From positions 1 to 64,000 of the forward strand of contig NZ_SCSK01000006.1 in NCBI RefSeq assembly GCF_004297875.1: a stretch of 64,000 nucleotides of DNA, given 5' to 3'. Under the pieces are notes generated by a model. The model saw only the letters and a list, made by a program, of their open reading frames with translations. It did no database searches and was not told the DNA's origin. The stretch is from Pandoraea sp. GTDB taxonomy: Bacteria > Pseudomonadota > Gammaproteobacteria > Burkholderiales > Burkholderiaceae. A program made the position numbers and the translations under genes. Below are positions 7,939 to 16,064 of the stretch, piece after piece (the stretch's first letter is position 1; every line of letters starts with the position of its first letter).

Positions 7939-8095
7939 GGCGCCGCCCGAAGGCAACCGGCTCGCTGCAGCGGTGCAACGGTTTCGTCATGACGGCTGGG
8001 CGCCCCCTAGGCCGACTCCACGGTTTGTTGCCGGCCAGCCGCCAGGCGCGTCACGTGCGGCGTTCGGGATGTCCCCCTGGGCCGGAGCCGGCCGG

Positions 8096-8827
8096 CTATC
8101 GTTCCTCGACTGGCTGCAGCTTGCGTGAACCCTGCTTCCCGGACTCGCCTGCGTGGCCGGCCTTTGCGCGAGCTTCGATTTCTTCCATTGCCGCATCTCT
8201 GTTTTCGAGCGCCAATCGACGATGCGTGGCTTCGGCAAGCTCCTCGTTCTTGGCGATGATGGCAGCCACCAGCGCCGTCCAATTCGACAGCGAACGATTG
8301 CGGCGCTTCTGGGTTACCAGTCCCAAACGCGCGTATCGACCGATACGCTGAGCAAACCCTGTGATCATTTCACTGAGTTGCTCGCTACCCGAGAGGGCCG
8401 CGACCTCGGTCACCATGGCAGCGCTGGCACGCGCATAGCCCTTGGCATCATTGAGCGTTGCCTTGAGTTGCGCGAGCGCGGCTTTCAGGCGCGGCGCGTC
8501 CTCGGCGCGGAAATTGCCGGCGGCGCGCCGAGAAGCAAGCGCCAGCAACACCGCTCTGATTTCGAACAGATTTTGCAATTCCTGCGAGGATAGCAGCGTG
8601 ACCTGCGCTCCCCGTTGCGGCAGGATGCGCACCAAACCGCGGCTCTCCAATATTCGCAATGCATCTCGTACAGTGGCTCGACTCACGTTGAACGACGCAG
8701 CCAGACTGACCTCCCGGATACGCTCGCCGGGAGCGAATTGCTCTTCCATGATCGCCGTGCCGATCTGTTCGGCAATTTGAATAGGGAGGGTCGCAGTAAG
8801 CGAGGCCGGCGAAAAGTTGGCGGGCAT
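8096..8827 (-). CDS. GntR-family (FCD type) transcriptional regulator
   Basis: A regulator of about 243 aa. The N-terminal winged helix includes IAEQIGTAIMEEQFAPGERI and VSRATVRDALRILESRGLV, the standard GntR recognition helix; the remainder is an all-helical FCD-like effector domain. I chose the ATG at 8827 (MPANFSPASL); an upstream start at 8914 is possible, but its extra 29 residues look unlike the family, and neither start has a strong ribosome site. It lies between the two operator copies at 6821 and 9030, so it is the natural candidate to control both the binding-protein gene and the ThDP-GMC operon. Confidence 0.85.
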   Translation of the reverse strand: MPANFSPASLTATLPIQIAEQIGTAIMEEQFAPGERIREVSLAASFNVSRATVRDALRILESRGLVRILPQRGAQVTLLSSQELQNLFEIRAVLLALASRRAAGNFRAEDAPRLKAALAQLKATLNDAKGYARASAAMVTEVAALSGSEQLSEMITGFAQRIGRYARLGLVTQKRRNRSLSNWTALVAAIIAKNEELAEATHRRLALENRDAAMEEIEARAKAGHAGESGKQGSRKLQPVEER

Positions 8828-9029
8828 AGGCGGGATTGTCAATAGCGCATGGTGTTCCGCGATTTTACTGCACGGCGTGACCCAACTCGTCAAAATTCTT
8901 TGCGGACTCGCCACCCCGTCGAGCCTGCTTTTCGATCCCCTTTGTTGCCTCTTGCAGCTTCACCAAATGTGGAGCGCGCACCGACCGTGCCCCTCTCGTT
9001 TCAAATCAGCGAAAATTTCATCTTGCCTA

Positions 9030-9041
9030 AATGTCGACATT
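9030..9041. promoter_or_regulatory. Second copy of the GntR-type operator core
   Basis: The perfect palindrome AATGTCGACATT is repeated here, 96 bp upstream of the ThDP-enzyme gene and in the divergent region shared with the GntR gene. The right flank (ATTGCA) matches the copy at 6821-6842; the left flank does not, so this is a slightly weaker inverted repeat. It would allow the regulator to control both the catabolic operon and itself. Confidence 0.6.
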
Positions 9042-9136
9042 ATTGCAAAATTGATAATCATCAATTCAACCTCCCGCGGTGATGAATCCGTATTCCGCGT
9101 ATTCCATATCGCACTTCATATGAAGGAACCGTCAAT

Positions 9137-10825
9137 ATGAGCAAAGTTACCGGTGGAAAAGCAGTCGTCGACACCTTGCTGGCCGAAGAGGTCGACCACG
9201 TATTCGGCCTGATCGGTTCGGCCGGCATGGAGATTTTCGACGCGCTCCACGGTGCTGATGACATCCGCTTTATCGGGGTGCGCGACGAGCGCACCGGTAC
9301 ACATATGGCCGACGGCTACGCTCGAGCGTCAGGCAAAGCCGGAGTCGTCATCGCCGGACAAAATGGTCCAGGCGTCACCAATCTCGTTACCGGGCTGGCG
9401 CAGGCATCGGCGGCATATTCCCCGGTGGTCGCGCTTGCCGGATCGCTCTCGAGCGGGCACGTCTACCGTGACGCATTCCAGGAGGTCGACCAGCAATCGC
9501 TGTTGAAGACTGTCACCAAGAAAACATGGACCGCCACCCAGGCCAAACGTCTGCCGGAAATGACTCACGAGGCGTTTCGCACGGCTCTCGCGCCGCGTCG
9601 GGGGCCGGTGGCGCTGAACTTGCCAAGAGACCTTCTTGCCGAGATCATCGAATACGATCACGGGCCAAGTCACTGGCACGGTGCATCGGCGCCCGCTGCC
9701 GATGGCGACAGCGTCGCCCAGGCGGCGAGCCTATTGCGGGCTGCACAGCGTCCACTGATACTGGCCGGAGGTGGCGTCAAAAACGGTCGATGCCATGAAG
9801 CCGTGCTGAAGCTCGCGGAGTTGCTGCACGCTCCGGTGGTCATGTCGCCCGGCCACGGTGACGCACTACCCTGCGCGCATCCGCTATATGCCGGACAAAT
9901 GGGGCCGCGCGGCAATGTCGTTGCCACCGACCTGGCTCGGCAGGCCGACGTAATCCTCGCGCTCGGCACACGTATTGGCTTCAACACGACCTTCTATTCG
10001 TTCGACAACCTCAACGCCCAGGCCGCCATCATTCAGGTCGAGACCGACCCGCTGGCTCTGGGCCGTCTTGTGCCGGTCGCACTGGGCATCTTTGCCGACG
10101 CCAGCATCGTCGCCGCACAGTTGGCACGCGAACTGAGCGGTCATGCTCCAACGCATGCCGTGCAATGGGTTGCCGACTTTCAAAGCAAGCGGTCCGCCTT
10201 GCTCGCACAGCGCGACGCGGAAGGAGCGCGGGCGAGCAACCCGATTCAACCGGCAACGCTCTTCAAGATGCTGCGCGACGGTTGCCCGGACGACACCATG
10301 TTCACCATGGATGCGGGAACACTGTGCCTGCAGGCGACCGACCAGTTGAATTTCGCAAAGCCGCCGTCTCTATTTACTCCACTCGACTTCGGCCTGGTTG
10401 GGTTTTCATATGCATGTGGCCTGGGAGTCAAGCTTGCTTGTCCCGAGCGTACGGTGATCAGCTTGATGGGCGACGGCGGATTCGGCATGACGATGAGCGA
10501 GATCGGTACTGCCGTCTCGCATCGGATCAACAGCATTTGCGTGGTCATGAACAATGGCTGCTGGGGCGCCGAGAAAGCTTATCAGCGCGATTTCTTCGGC
10601 GGTCGCTACATCGGCGCCGACGTGCCGAACCCACCATACGACAAGCTTGCCGAGTTGTTTGGCGCAGCCGGGTTCCGCGTCGAGCGTGCCGAACAATTCG
10701 GCCCTGCGCTGCAGGCGGCACTGGCGTGCGGCAAGCCCGCGGTCATCGATGTGCAAGTCGATCCCAACGCTCTCTATAGTTTCCGCCGCGATTCCTTCGC
10801 ACACCGCGCTCAGGCAAGCAAATGA
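9137..10825 (+). CDS. Thiamine-diphosphate enzyme of the acetolactate-synthase superfamily (Xsc-like)
   Basis: A 562-aa ThDP enzyme with the three usual domains: an N-terminal pyrimidine-binding domain containing the conserved glutamate region (GVRDERTGTHMADGYAR) and the QNGPGVTNLVTG loop; a central domain; and a C-terminal pyrophosphate domain with the metal motif GDGGFGM followed by NNGCWG. The FQEVDQQSLLK segment resembles sulfoacetaldehyde acetyltransferase more than biosynthetic acetolactate synthase, and no small subunit is present. The reaction, C-C lyase or carboligase on a 2-oxo acid or aldehyde, cannot be fixed from sequence. Its stop overlaps the start of the GMC oxidoreductase by four bases, so the two probably act in sequence. 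Confidence 0.82.
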   Translation: MSKVTGGKAVVDTLLAEEVDHVFGLIGSAGMEIFDALHGADDIRFIGVRDERTGTHMADGYARASGKAGVVIAGQNGPGVTNLVTGLAQASAAYSPVVALAGSLSSGHVYRDAFQEVDQQSLLKTVTKKTWTATQAKRLPEMTHEAFRTALAPRRGPVALNLPRDLLAEIIEYDHGPSHWHGASAPAADGDSVAQAASLLRAAQRPLILAGGGVKNGRCHEAVLKLAELLHAPVVMSPGHGDALPCAHPLYAGQMGPRGNVVATDLARQADVILALGTRIGFNTTFYSFDNLNAQAAIIQVETDPLALGRLVPVALGIFADASIVAAQLARELSGHAPTHAVQWVADFQSKRSALLAQRDAEGARASNPIQPATLFKMLRDGCPDDTMFTMDAGTLCLQATDQLNFAKPPSLFTPLDFGLVGFSYACGLGVKLACPERTVISLMGDGGFGMTMSEIGTAVSHRINSICVVMNNGCWGAEKAYQRDFFGGRYIGADVPNPPYDKLAELFGAAGFRVERAEQFGPALQAALACGKPAVIDVQVDPNALYSFRRDSFAHRAQASK

Positions 10826-12447
10826 ATACACCGAGCGAATTCGACTACGTCGTCGTCGGAGCGGGTTCAGCGGGATGCGCGCTGGCGGCTCGGCTAACCG
10901 AACATGGCCGACATCGCGTGCTTCTGCTGGAGGCCGGCGGCAAAGACAGCAGCATCTGGATTCATATCCCATTGGGCGTAGGCAAACTGCTGACCAATGA
11001 GCGGTACGCATGGAAATTCGAGACCGAACCCCAACCTGCGATGCACAGCCAGCGCGTCTACTCGCCGCGCGGCAAGGTACTGGGCGGATCCAGTGCGCTC
11101 AACGGCATGGCGTACGTGTGGGGTGATCCGCATGAATATGACCGATGGCCGGCACTGGGATGTCCCGGCTGGAGCTTCGACGATCTGCTCCCATACTTCA
11201 AGCGTCTCGAGTCTTATCCGTATAACCGCGATTCCCGTCGCGGCCACAGTGGTCCGGTACGCATCACCGACCGCAAGATCCGCGATACCGACGCCTTGTC
11301 CGACGGCTTCATACAAGCCTGCATGCAGGCCGGTATCAAAGAGACCGCAGACTACAACGCGGGCAGTTATGAGGGCGTGCGTTATCTCGAGCAAACGGCC
11401 TGGAAGGGGCGCCGCTGGAGCACTGCAACCGCCTATCTGCGCGACGCCCGCAAGCGTTCCAATCTGCTGGTCGAAACCGACGCTCTGGTCAAACGCGTCG
11501 TTTTCAGCGGCACACGGGCGAGCGGCGTGGAGTATGTGCAGCACGGTCAAACTCATCTGGTATACGCCCGCCGCGAAATACTTCTTTGCGCCGGGGCCAT
11601 CAAGTCACCGCAACTGCTTGAATTGTCGGGGATCGGCGACGCCGGCCTGCTTCAGCGTCTCGCCATTCCGGTCGTTAGCCACATTCCCGCGGTCGGCGAA
11701 AACCTCATCGATCACATCCAGTTGCGTTGCACCTATGAGACGACCTTGCCGATCACCATCAACGACGTGATGGGTAATCCGATGCGACGAATGCTCGTCG
11801 GCCTGCAGTACCTGCTCACGCGCCGCGGCCTGATGGCTGGAACGTCCTCGACCGCGCATGCGATCACGCGCACCCATCCCTCGCTGCCGCATCCGGATGT
11901 GATGATCCGTATCTATCACATCAGCGGCAAGGATCGCTACTCCCGGTCCCCAGGCGCCGGCATCGATCCCTATTCGGGGTTCTCGATTGGCGGCTTCAAG
12001 CTATACCCTGCCTCGCGCGGCTCCGTGCATATCGACTCGCCCGACGCGGCACGGAATCCACGGATTCAACCCAACTACCTGTCGCACGAGGCCGACATCG
12101 TCGACGCCAGCCGACTGCTCAAGACGATACGGTACATCGCCGAGCACCCCGCCTTGCAGCGAGTCATCGTTGCGGAGCGCCGCCCCGGCCCGTCGGTCAC
12201 CGACGAAGCCGATCTGCTCGAATACGCGCGCGAGACGGGGCAGACGGCCTGGCATACGGTAGGCACTTGCCGTATCGGTGGGCCCGGCCAAGGCGTGGTC
12301 GACGAAAGGTTGCGCGTGCATGGCGTGCAGGGCCTGCGCGTTGTCGACGCTTCGGTTATGCCGACGCTGGCCTCTTCGAACACCAATGCACCTTCGATCA
12401 TGTTGGGCGAACGCGGTGCCGATCTCATCCTAGAGGACGCTAAATAA
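10822..12447 (+). CDS. GMC-family FAD oxidoreductase (alcohol/choline dehydrogenase-like)
   Basis: A 541-aa flavoprotein. The FAD-binding VVVGAGSAGC is at residues 10-19, the GMC signature SPRGKVLGGSSALNGM at about 76-91, and the C-terminal catalytic block HTVGTCRIGG plus SNTNAPSIMLGE is intact, so the His and Asn active-site residues are present. The family oxidises primary alcohols to aldehydes, sometimes via lactols. There is no signal peptide. ATGA overlap with the ThDP gene upstream and TAATG overlap with the next gene mark it as the middle of a tight operon. The substrate is not evident; choline dehydrogenase is unlikely because no betaine genes accompany it. Confidence 0.88.
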   Translation: MNTPSEFDYVVVGAGSAGCALAARLTEHGRHRVLLLEAGGKDSSIWIHIPLGVGKLLTNERYAWKFETEPQPAMHSQRVYSPRGKVLGGSSALNGMAYVWGDPHEYDRWPALGCPGWSFDDLLPYFKRLESYPYNRDSRRGHSGPVRITDRKIRDTDALSDGFIQACMQAGIKETADYNAGSYEGVRYLEQTAWKGRRWSTATAYLRDARKRSNLLVETDALVKRVVFSGTRASGVEYVQHGQTHLVYARREILLCAGAIKSPQLLELSGIGDAGLLQRLAIPVVSHIPAVGENLIDHIQLRCTYETTLPITINDVMGNPMRRMLVGLQYLLTRRGLMAGTSSTAHAITRTHPSLPHPDVMIRIYHISGKDRYSRSPGAGIDPYSGFSIGGFKLYPASRGSVHIDSPDAARNPRIQPNYLSHEADIVDASRLLKTIRYIAEHPALQRVIVAERRPGPSVTDEADLLEYARETGQTAWHTVGTCRIGGPGQGVVDERLRVHGVQGLRVVDASVMPTLASSNTNAPSIMLGERGADLILEDAK

Positions 12448-12914
12448 TGGCTCACCCCAAAAAAAACGCCGCGGCAAAAGCCGAGACGGCAGGTACCGCT
12501 CCATTGGCAACACCGCATACCGATGCGCAAATCGCTCGTGGTGATTGGAATCCTCTCTGGGACACGCTACGCGAGTGGGACCCGGAGTTCATGGAGGCCT
12601 ATCTCGCCTTTCGCAACGTTCCGCACAGAAGCGGCCCGCTTTCGCCGAAATTCAAGGAGCTGATTCTGATCGCGGTCAACGCGGCCACCACGCACATGTA
12701 TGGCCCGGGAGTCCGCCGGCATATCCAGAACGCATTGAAACTCGGGGCCTCGCGCGAGGAAATTCTCGAAGTCATTGAACTGACCACCGTGCTCGGCATT
12801 CATGCATGCAACGTCGGCGTCCCCATTCTGGCCGAAGAACTGGCCAAGCATGCCTCGCAGGCGCGAACCACACCCCGGGCAAAATCGGGACGAAGCGACA
12901 AGTCCCGAGCCTAG
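12447..12914 (+). CDS. Carboxymuconolactone-decarboxylase/AhpD-fold protein without CxxC
   Basis: A 155-aa CMD-fold protein (FKELILIAVNAATTHMYGPGVRRHIQNALKLGASREEILEVIELTTVLG, of which FKELILIAVNAA and GASREEILEVIEL are the hallmarks). AhpD-type relatives carry Cys-x-x-Cys before the conserved His; here the segment is THMYGPGVRRH, with no cysteine, so a peroxidase-type redox role is unlikely. The first 30 residues are Ala/Thr-rich and probably disordered. The start codon shares one base with the GMC stop (TAATG). It may be a decarboxylase, hydrolase or isomerase helper for the neighbouring oxidoreductase. Confidence 0.8.
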   Translation: MAHPKKNAAAKAETAGTAPLATPHTDAQIARGDWNPLWDTLREWDPEFMEAYLAFRNVPHRSGPLSPKFKELILIAVNAATTHMYGPGVRRHIQNALKLGASREEILEVIELTTVLGIHACNVGVPILAEELAKHASQARTTPRAKSGRSDKSRA

Positions 12915-12920
12915 ACGCCG

Positions 12921-13643
12921 ATGAACGCCGATCAGTTTTCCATCGAACCCATCGAGCTTGGCCGGCGAACCGCCGACACCTCGTTGTTCCTCTATCTGAC
13001 CGACCCGGGCACGCCAATCGCGATTGCGTATCGCGTCTGGGTGCTGCGCAGCGCCACGCGCACCCTGCTTGTCGACACCGGACCGCCGCTCCAAGAGGCA
13101 AAGCGGCGCGGCCTTACGCACGTTATCGATGTCGTTGCGGCGCTGGCCAACGCCGGCATCGATGCCAACCAGGTGGACACGATTTTGCTGACCCACCTGC
13201 ACTGGGATCATGCGGCCAACGCCGATCGATTCCCCAAGGCGACTTTTTATGCTCAGCGACGCGAAATCGAATTCTTCCGCAGCCATAGCCGCCAGCATCC
13301 GGCCATCGATCGCTTTTTTAGTCATCAGGCCTATCTGGCCTCCCTGATCGATAACGGTCGCATTCGGGAAATCGACGGCGACGTCACGTTGCCCGGCGGG
13401 CTCGAAGCGTTGAAGGTGGGTGGTCACACGCCTGGCTCGCAGATGTTTTGTGTTCCGACCCCTGCGGGCGAGGCGATCATCACCGGCGATGCGATTCCGT
13501 TGCACCGCAATTATCTGGAGCGTATCCCGTCAGGCATCCTGACCGATGTTTTCGAGGCAGTCGCCGCGCTGGAGCAAGTGGCCTTGCGGCGCCCCGCGTT
13601 GATCTATACCGGTCATGACGTCGAATCGCATCTGAGGCTATAG
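12921..13643 (+). CDS. Metallo-beta-lactamase-fold hydrolase (lactonase-like)
   Basis: A 240-aa protein with the zinc motif HLHWDH (around residues 94-99), a further metal His in GGHTPGSQ, the bridging Asp in ITGDAIP and a last His in YTGHDVES, the complete set for the N-acyl-homoserine-lactonase/pyridoxolactonase branch of the MBL fold. No signal peptide is seen. It begins six bases after the CMD-like gene. Paired with a GMC oxidase it could hydrolyse a lactone formed by oxidation of a hydroxy-aldehyde; a quorum-quenching role is the alternative but fits the operon less well. Confidence 0.82.
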   Translation: MNADQFSIEPIELGRRTADTSLFLYLTDPGTPIAIAYRVWVLRSATRTLLVDTGPPLQEAKRRGLTHVIDVVAALANAGIDANQVDTILLTHLHWDHAANADRFPKATFYAQRREIEFFRSHSRQHPAIDRFFSHQAYLASLIDNGRIREIDGDVTLPGGLEALKVGGHTPGSQMFCVPTPAGEAIITGDAIPLHRNYLERIPSGILTDVFEAVAALEQVALRRPALIYTGHDVESHLRL

Positions 13644-13723
13644 CGTACCCATCAGGCCGAATGGGCGGACATGGCAAGCCCCGCAAGACCGTAATCCAAT
13701 TAAACGATATCAAGGAGACAACC

Positions 13724-15118
13724 GTGGCAAGCGCTTCTTCATTCGACGCCTTGGACAAGGCGCCTTTAAACGCATTTCATCGTCGCGTGACGTTCTTATC
13801 GGGAATGGGCGTATTCCTTGAAGGATATGACTTTACCAATATCGCGTCGGCGCTCATTTTCCTCGTACCCTATTTCCATCTACAGCCTGGACAGGTCGCG
13901 CTACTGGCGACGTCCACCTATGTGGGCACCATCATCGGTGCCGTCAGCATCGGTTATCTCGCCGACCGGCTTGGGCGGAAGTTCATGTATATGGCGGACA
14001 TCACGCTTTACGCGCTTTTCGCGCTGCTCAGCGCCGTCGCCATCAACTATCCGATGCTGGTGATCGCACGCATCGGCCTGGGTTTTGCGATTGGCGCCGA
14101 CCAAGCATTGAGCTTCACGATCATCGCCGAGTTTGCACCTCGCTCGCTGCGCGGCAAATTGAACGCAAGCACATGGATTATGTGGACCCTTGCGAGCGCC
14201 TTCACCTACCTGCTGAGTTACGGGCTCAACCCGATCCTGCATCAGGAAACCTGGCGCGTTCTGTTTGGCCTCGCGCTAATTCCATCTGTCATCGTTTTCA
14301 TCGGGCGACGCGACATTCCAGAGTCGCCGCGCTGGCTGGTTCGTCAAGGCAGGATCGATGAGGCGAGAGAAGCGATGAATGCCGTCGTGCCGGGCAGCGG
14401 TGCAACGCTACAGATCGACCCGAATCATGTGCCGTCGGCTAAGCGCCGGCCGGTCAATCTTGCCGCACTCTTCCGCTCGAAGCGACAGACTTATGGCACC
14501 TTATATATATTCTTCATGTGGTTTTGCGTGACATTCAATACGTACGGCGTGGGCTATTTCACGCCCTATATATTGAAAACACTCGGCTTCACCAGCAATC
14601 TCTCCTTAATGGGAGGCGCAGTCGTATCGCTGTTTGCGCTCACCGGTGCGATCATCATGTTTTCGTCGGTGGAACGCGTTGGCCGAAAGTTCCTCGCCAC
14701 CATCGGCTTCGGCATGCTCGCCTTGATTGACTTCGGTCTCTACCTGGCAAGCGATTCGCATATATTTTCCGTATTGCTAGTGCTGTTCAGCCTGTTTCAA
14801 CTGGTCGTCTGGATCGGACCGGCGGGGCTGGTGGGTGTCGTCGCGCCGGAAGTATTCCCGACAGACATCCGGTCATTCGGTACCGGGCTCGCCGCGGCCC
14901 TCGGCCGACTTGGAGCGATCACCGGCATCGTGCTTTTCCCTTTGATGATGAAAGCGGGCGGCCTCAAATTCGCCATGTTGATCTTCTGTCTCGATGCGGT
15001 CATCGCGACCGCGGCGATGCTGATCTTCGGCTATGAAACCAAGGGGCAATCCCTCGAACTGGAGTCGCCAGCCTTCGCTCGCCACGAAAGCGTTGCAAGC
15101 AAAAGCGTCTCCGGCTGA
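13724..15118 (+). CDS. MFS transporter, sugar/aromatic-acid porter type
   Basis: A 464-aa major-facilitator protein with about twelve membrane segments. The loop motifs GYLADRLGRKFMY (between helices 2 and 3) and PESPRWLVRQGR (after helix 6) are those of the sugar-porter/aromatic-acid symporter group. The start is GTG at 13724, preceded by AAGGAG with seven bases between; the frame continues upstream but contains no better site. As last gene of the cluster, 80 bp after the hydrolase, it probably imports the compound degraded by the ThDP and GMC enzymes. A terminator hairpin follows at 15175. Confidence 0.87.
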   Translation: MASASSFDALDKAPLNAFHRRVTFLSGMGVFLEGYDFTNIASALIFLVPYFHLQPGQVALLATSTYVGTIIGAVSIGYLADRLGRKFMYMADITLYALFALLSAVAINYPMLVIARIGLGFAIGADQALSFTIIAEFAPRSLRGKLNASTWIMWTLASAFTYLLSYGLNPILHQETWRVLFGLALIPSVIVFIGRRDIPESPRWLVRQGRIDEAREAMNAVVPGSGATLQIDPNHVPSAKRRPVNLAALFRSKRQTYGTLYIFFMWFCVTFNTYGVGYFTPYILKTLGFTSNLSLMGGAVVSLFALTGAIIMFSSVERVGRKFLATIGFGMLALIDFGLYLASDSHIFSVLLVLFSLFQLVVWIGPAGLVGVVAPEVFPTDIRSFGTGLAAALGRLGAITGIVLFPLMMKAGGLKFAMLIFCLDAVIATAAMLIFGYETKGQSLELESPAFARHESVASKSVSG

Positions 15119-15174
15119 CTACTCGCGACCGGCAAGAGCGCGCCCCGGCTGAGCCGGCGTCGCAGACGCGGCCA

Positions 15175-15191
15175 AGCCCGCACAGCGGGCT
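15175..15191. terminator. Hairpin between convergent genes
   Basis: AGCCCGC-aca-GCGGGCT forms a seven-base-pair stem with a three-base loop immediately before the stop of the leftward Crp/Fnr gene. On the plus strand it is followed by TTAT, only a short T tract. It lies 57 bp after the MFS gene and could end transcription coming from the left. Confidence 0.5.
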
Positions 15192-15938
15192 TTATATCTG
15201 GTCACGCCCGAATGCGCAGAGCCGCTGGAGGTCGAGCACGTCGATCTGACTGCGCGAGACGCGCACGATGCCAAGCCGCTCGAGGTTCTGCAATGCCTGA
15301 TTGCTGCGCTGGCGCGAGACACCCGCCAGCAGGCCGACTTCTTCCTGCGAAATGGCGAGTATTTGCCCCGTCTCGGGGTAAAGGTCGGGGTTGAACAGTT
15401 GCGCGAGCGATTGGGCGACCCGCGCGTCGACGTCGAGCAGGCGGCTGTTCTGGATCGAAGCGATGAATTCTCCCATCCGGTTGTTCAATTGGTGGATCAC
15501 GAAAGCATTGAACGGCAGGCTGGAAGAGAGCAGTGTGTGGAAGGTGACCGACGGCACGAACCCGACGACCGAGGGCCGGATGGCCACGACATCGTACTTG
15601 CGCAGCTCGCGCTTGATGACGCTGCCCTCGCCGAACCAGCCCCCCGGGGGTACACCGGAAAAAGTGCAACTGCGCCCGGACGGCGTGTAAAGAGCGAGCT
15701 TGAGCAAGCCGGAATGGACGCCGATCCAATAGTCGGACGGCGCCTGCCGGCGGGCGACGAGCGCTCCGGCCTCCCGGTATTCGGCGTGCGCGTGCTCCAG
15801 CACAAGACTCCGGTGTTCGCTGGCAAGCGCGCGAAACCAGGCGCAACGCTCAAATAGCCGGAGCAGGTCAGCCGGACCGATCGCCTCGGGCGTACTATCC
15901 TTGAGCGAGGCGCACGGCGTGTCTGGAGCGTCTTTCAT
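15192..15938 (-). CDS. Crp/Fnr-family transcriptional regulator
   Basis: A 248-aa regulator: an N-terminal cyclic-nucleotide-binding-like beta-roll at about 30-150 (WIGVHSGLLKLALYTPSGR, then GGWFGEGSVIK) and a C-terminal winged helix with recognition segment ISQEEVGLLAGVSRQRSNQAL. There is no N-terminal cysteine cluster of the Fnr kind, and the phosphate-binding cassette differs from true cAMP receptors, so the ligand is unknown. It is transcribed away from the acyl-CoA ligase at 16065 and an 18-bp dyad lies between the two, pointing to local control of that operon. Confidence 0.86.
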   Translation of the reverse strand: MKDAPDTPCASLKDSTPEAIGPADLLRLFERCAWFRALASEHRSLVLEHAHAEYREAGALVARRQAPSDYWIGVHSGLLKLALYTPSGRSCTFSGVPPGGWFGEGSVIKRELRKYDVVAIRPSVVGFVPSVTFHTLLSSSLPFNAFVIHQLNNRMGEFIASIQNSRLLDVDARVAQSLAQLFNPDLYPETGQILAISQEEVGLLAGVSRQRSNQALQNLERLGIVRVSRSQIDVLDLQRLCAFGRDQI

Positions 15939-15982
15939 GGACGGATTCGAGAAAAGGAGCGCATGGCGCGCTCAGGAGGGCT

Positions 15983-16000
15983 CTGTCATCGGAATGACAG
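15983..16000. promoter_or_regulatory. CTGTCAT-N4-ATGACAG dyad, probable Crp/Fnr-type operator
   Basis: A perfect 18-bp inverted repeat lies in the 126-bp region between the Crp/Fnr gene and the acyl-CoA ligase. Read as TGTCA-N6-TGACA it has the half-site spacing of Crp-family sites. It sits about 65 bp upstream of the ligase ATG and 45 bp upstream of the regulator start. Control of both genes by the neighbouring regulator is inferred. Confidence 0.6.
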
Positions 16001-16064
16001 ACGATGCGCAATATACGTTGATAGTCTTTATGGATCAAGATCGGGAATATCAGGAGACAACCCC

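Noticed and set aside
10822..12447. Assignment of the GMC protein as choline dehydrogenase BetA
   Set aside because: No betB, betI or betaine transporter is near, and the operon partners are of a different kind.
12567..13505. 312-codon minus-strand frame opposite the CMD-like and MBL genes
   Set aside because: Both plus-strand genes have conserved motifs and operon overlaps; the antisense frame has no recognisable domain.
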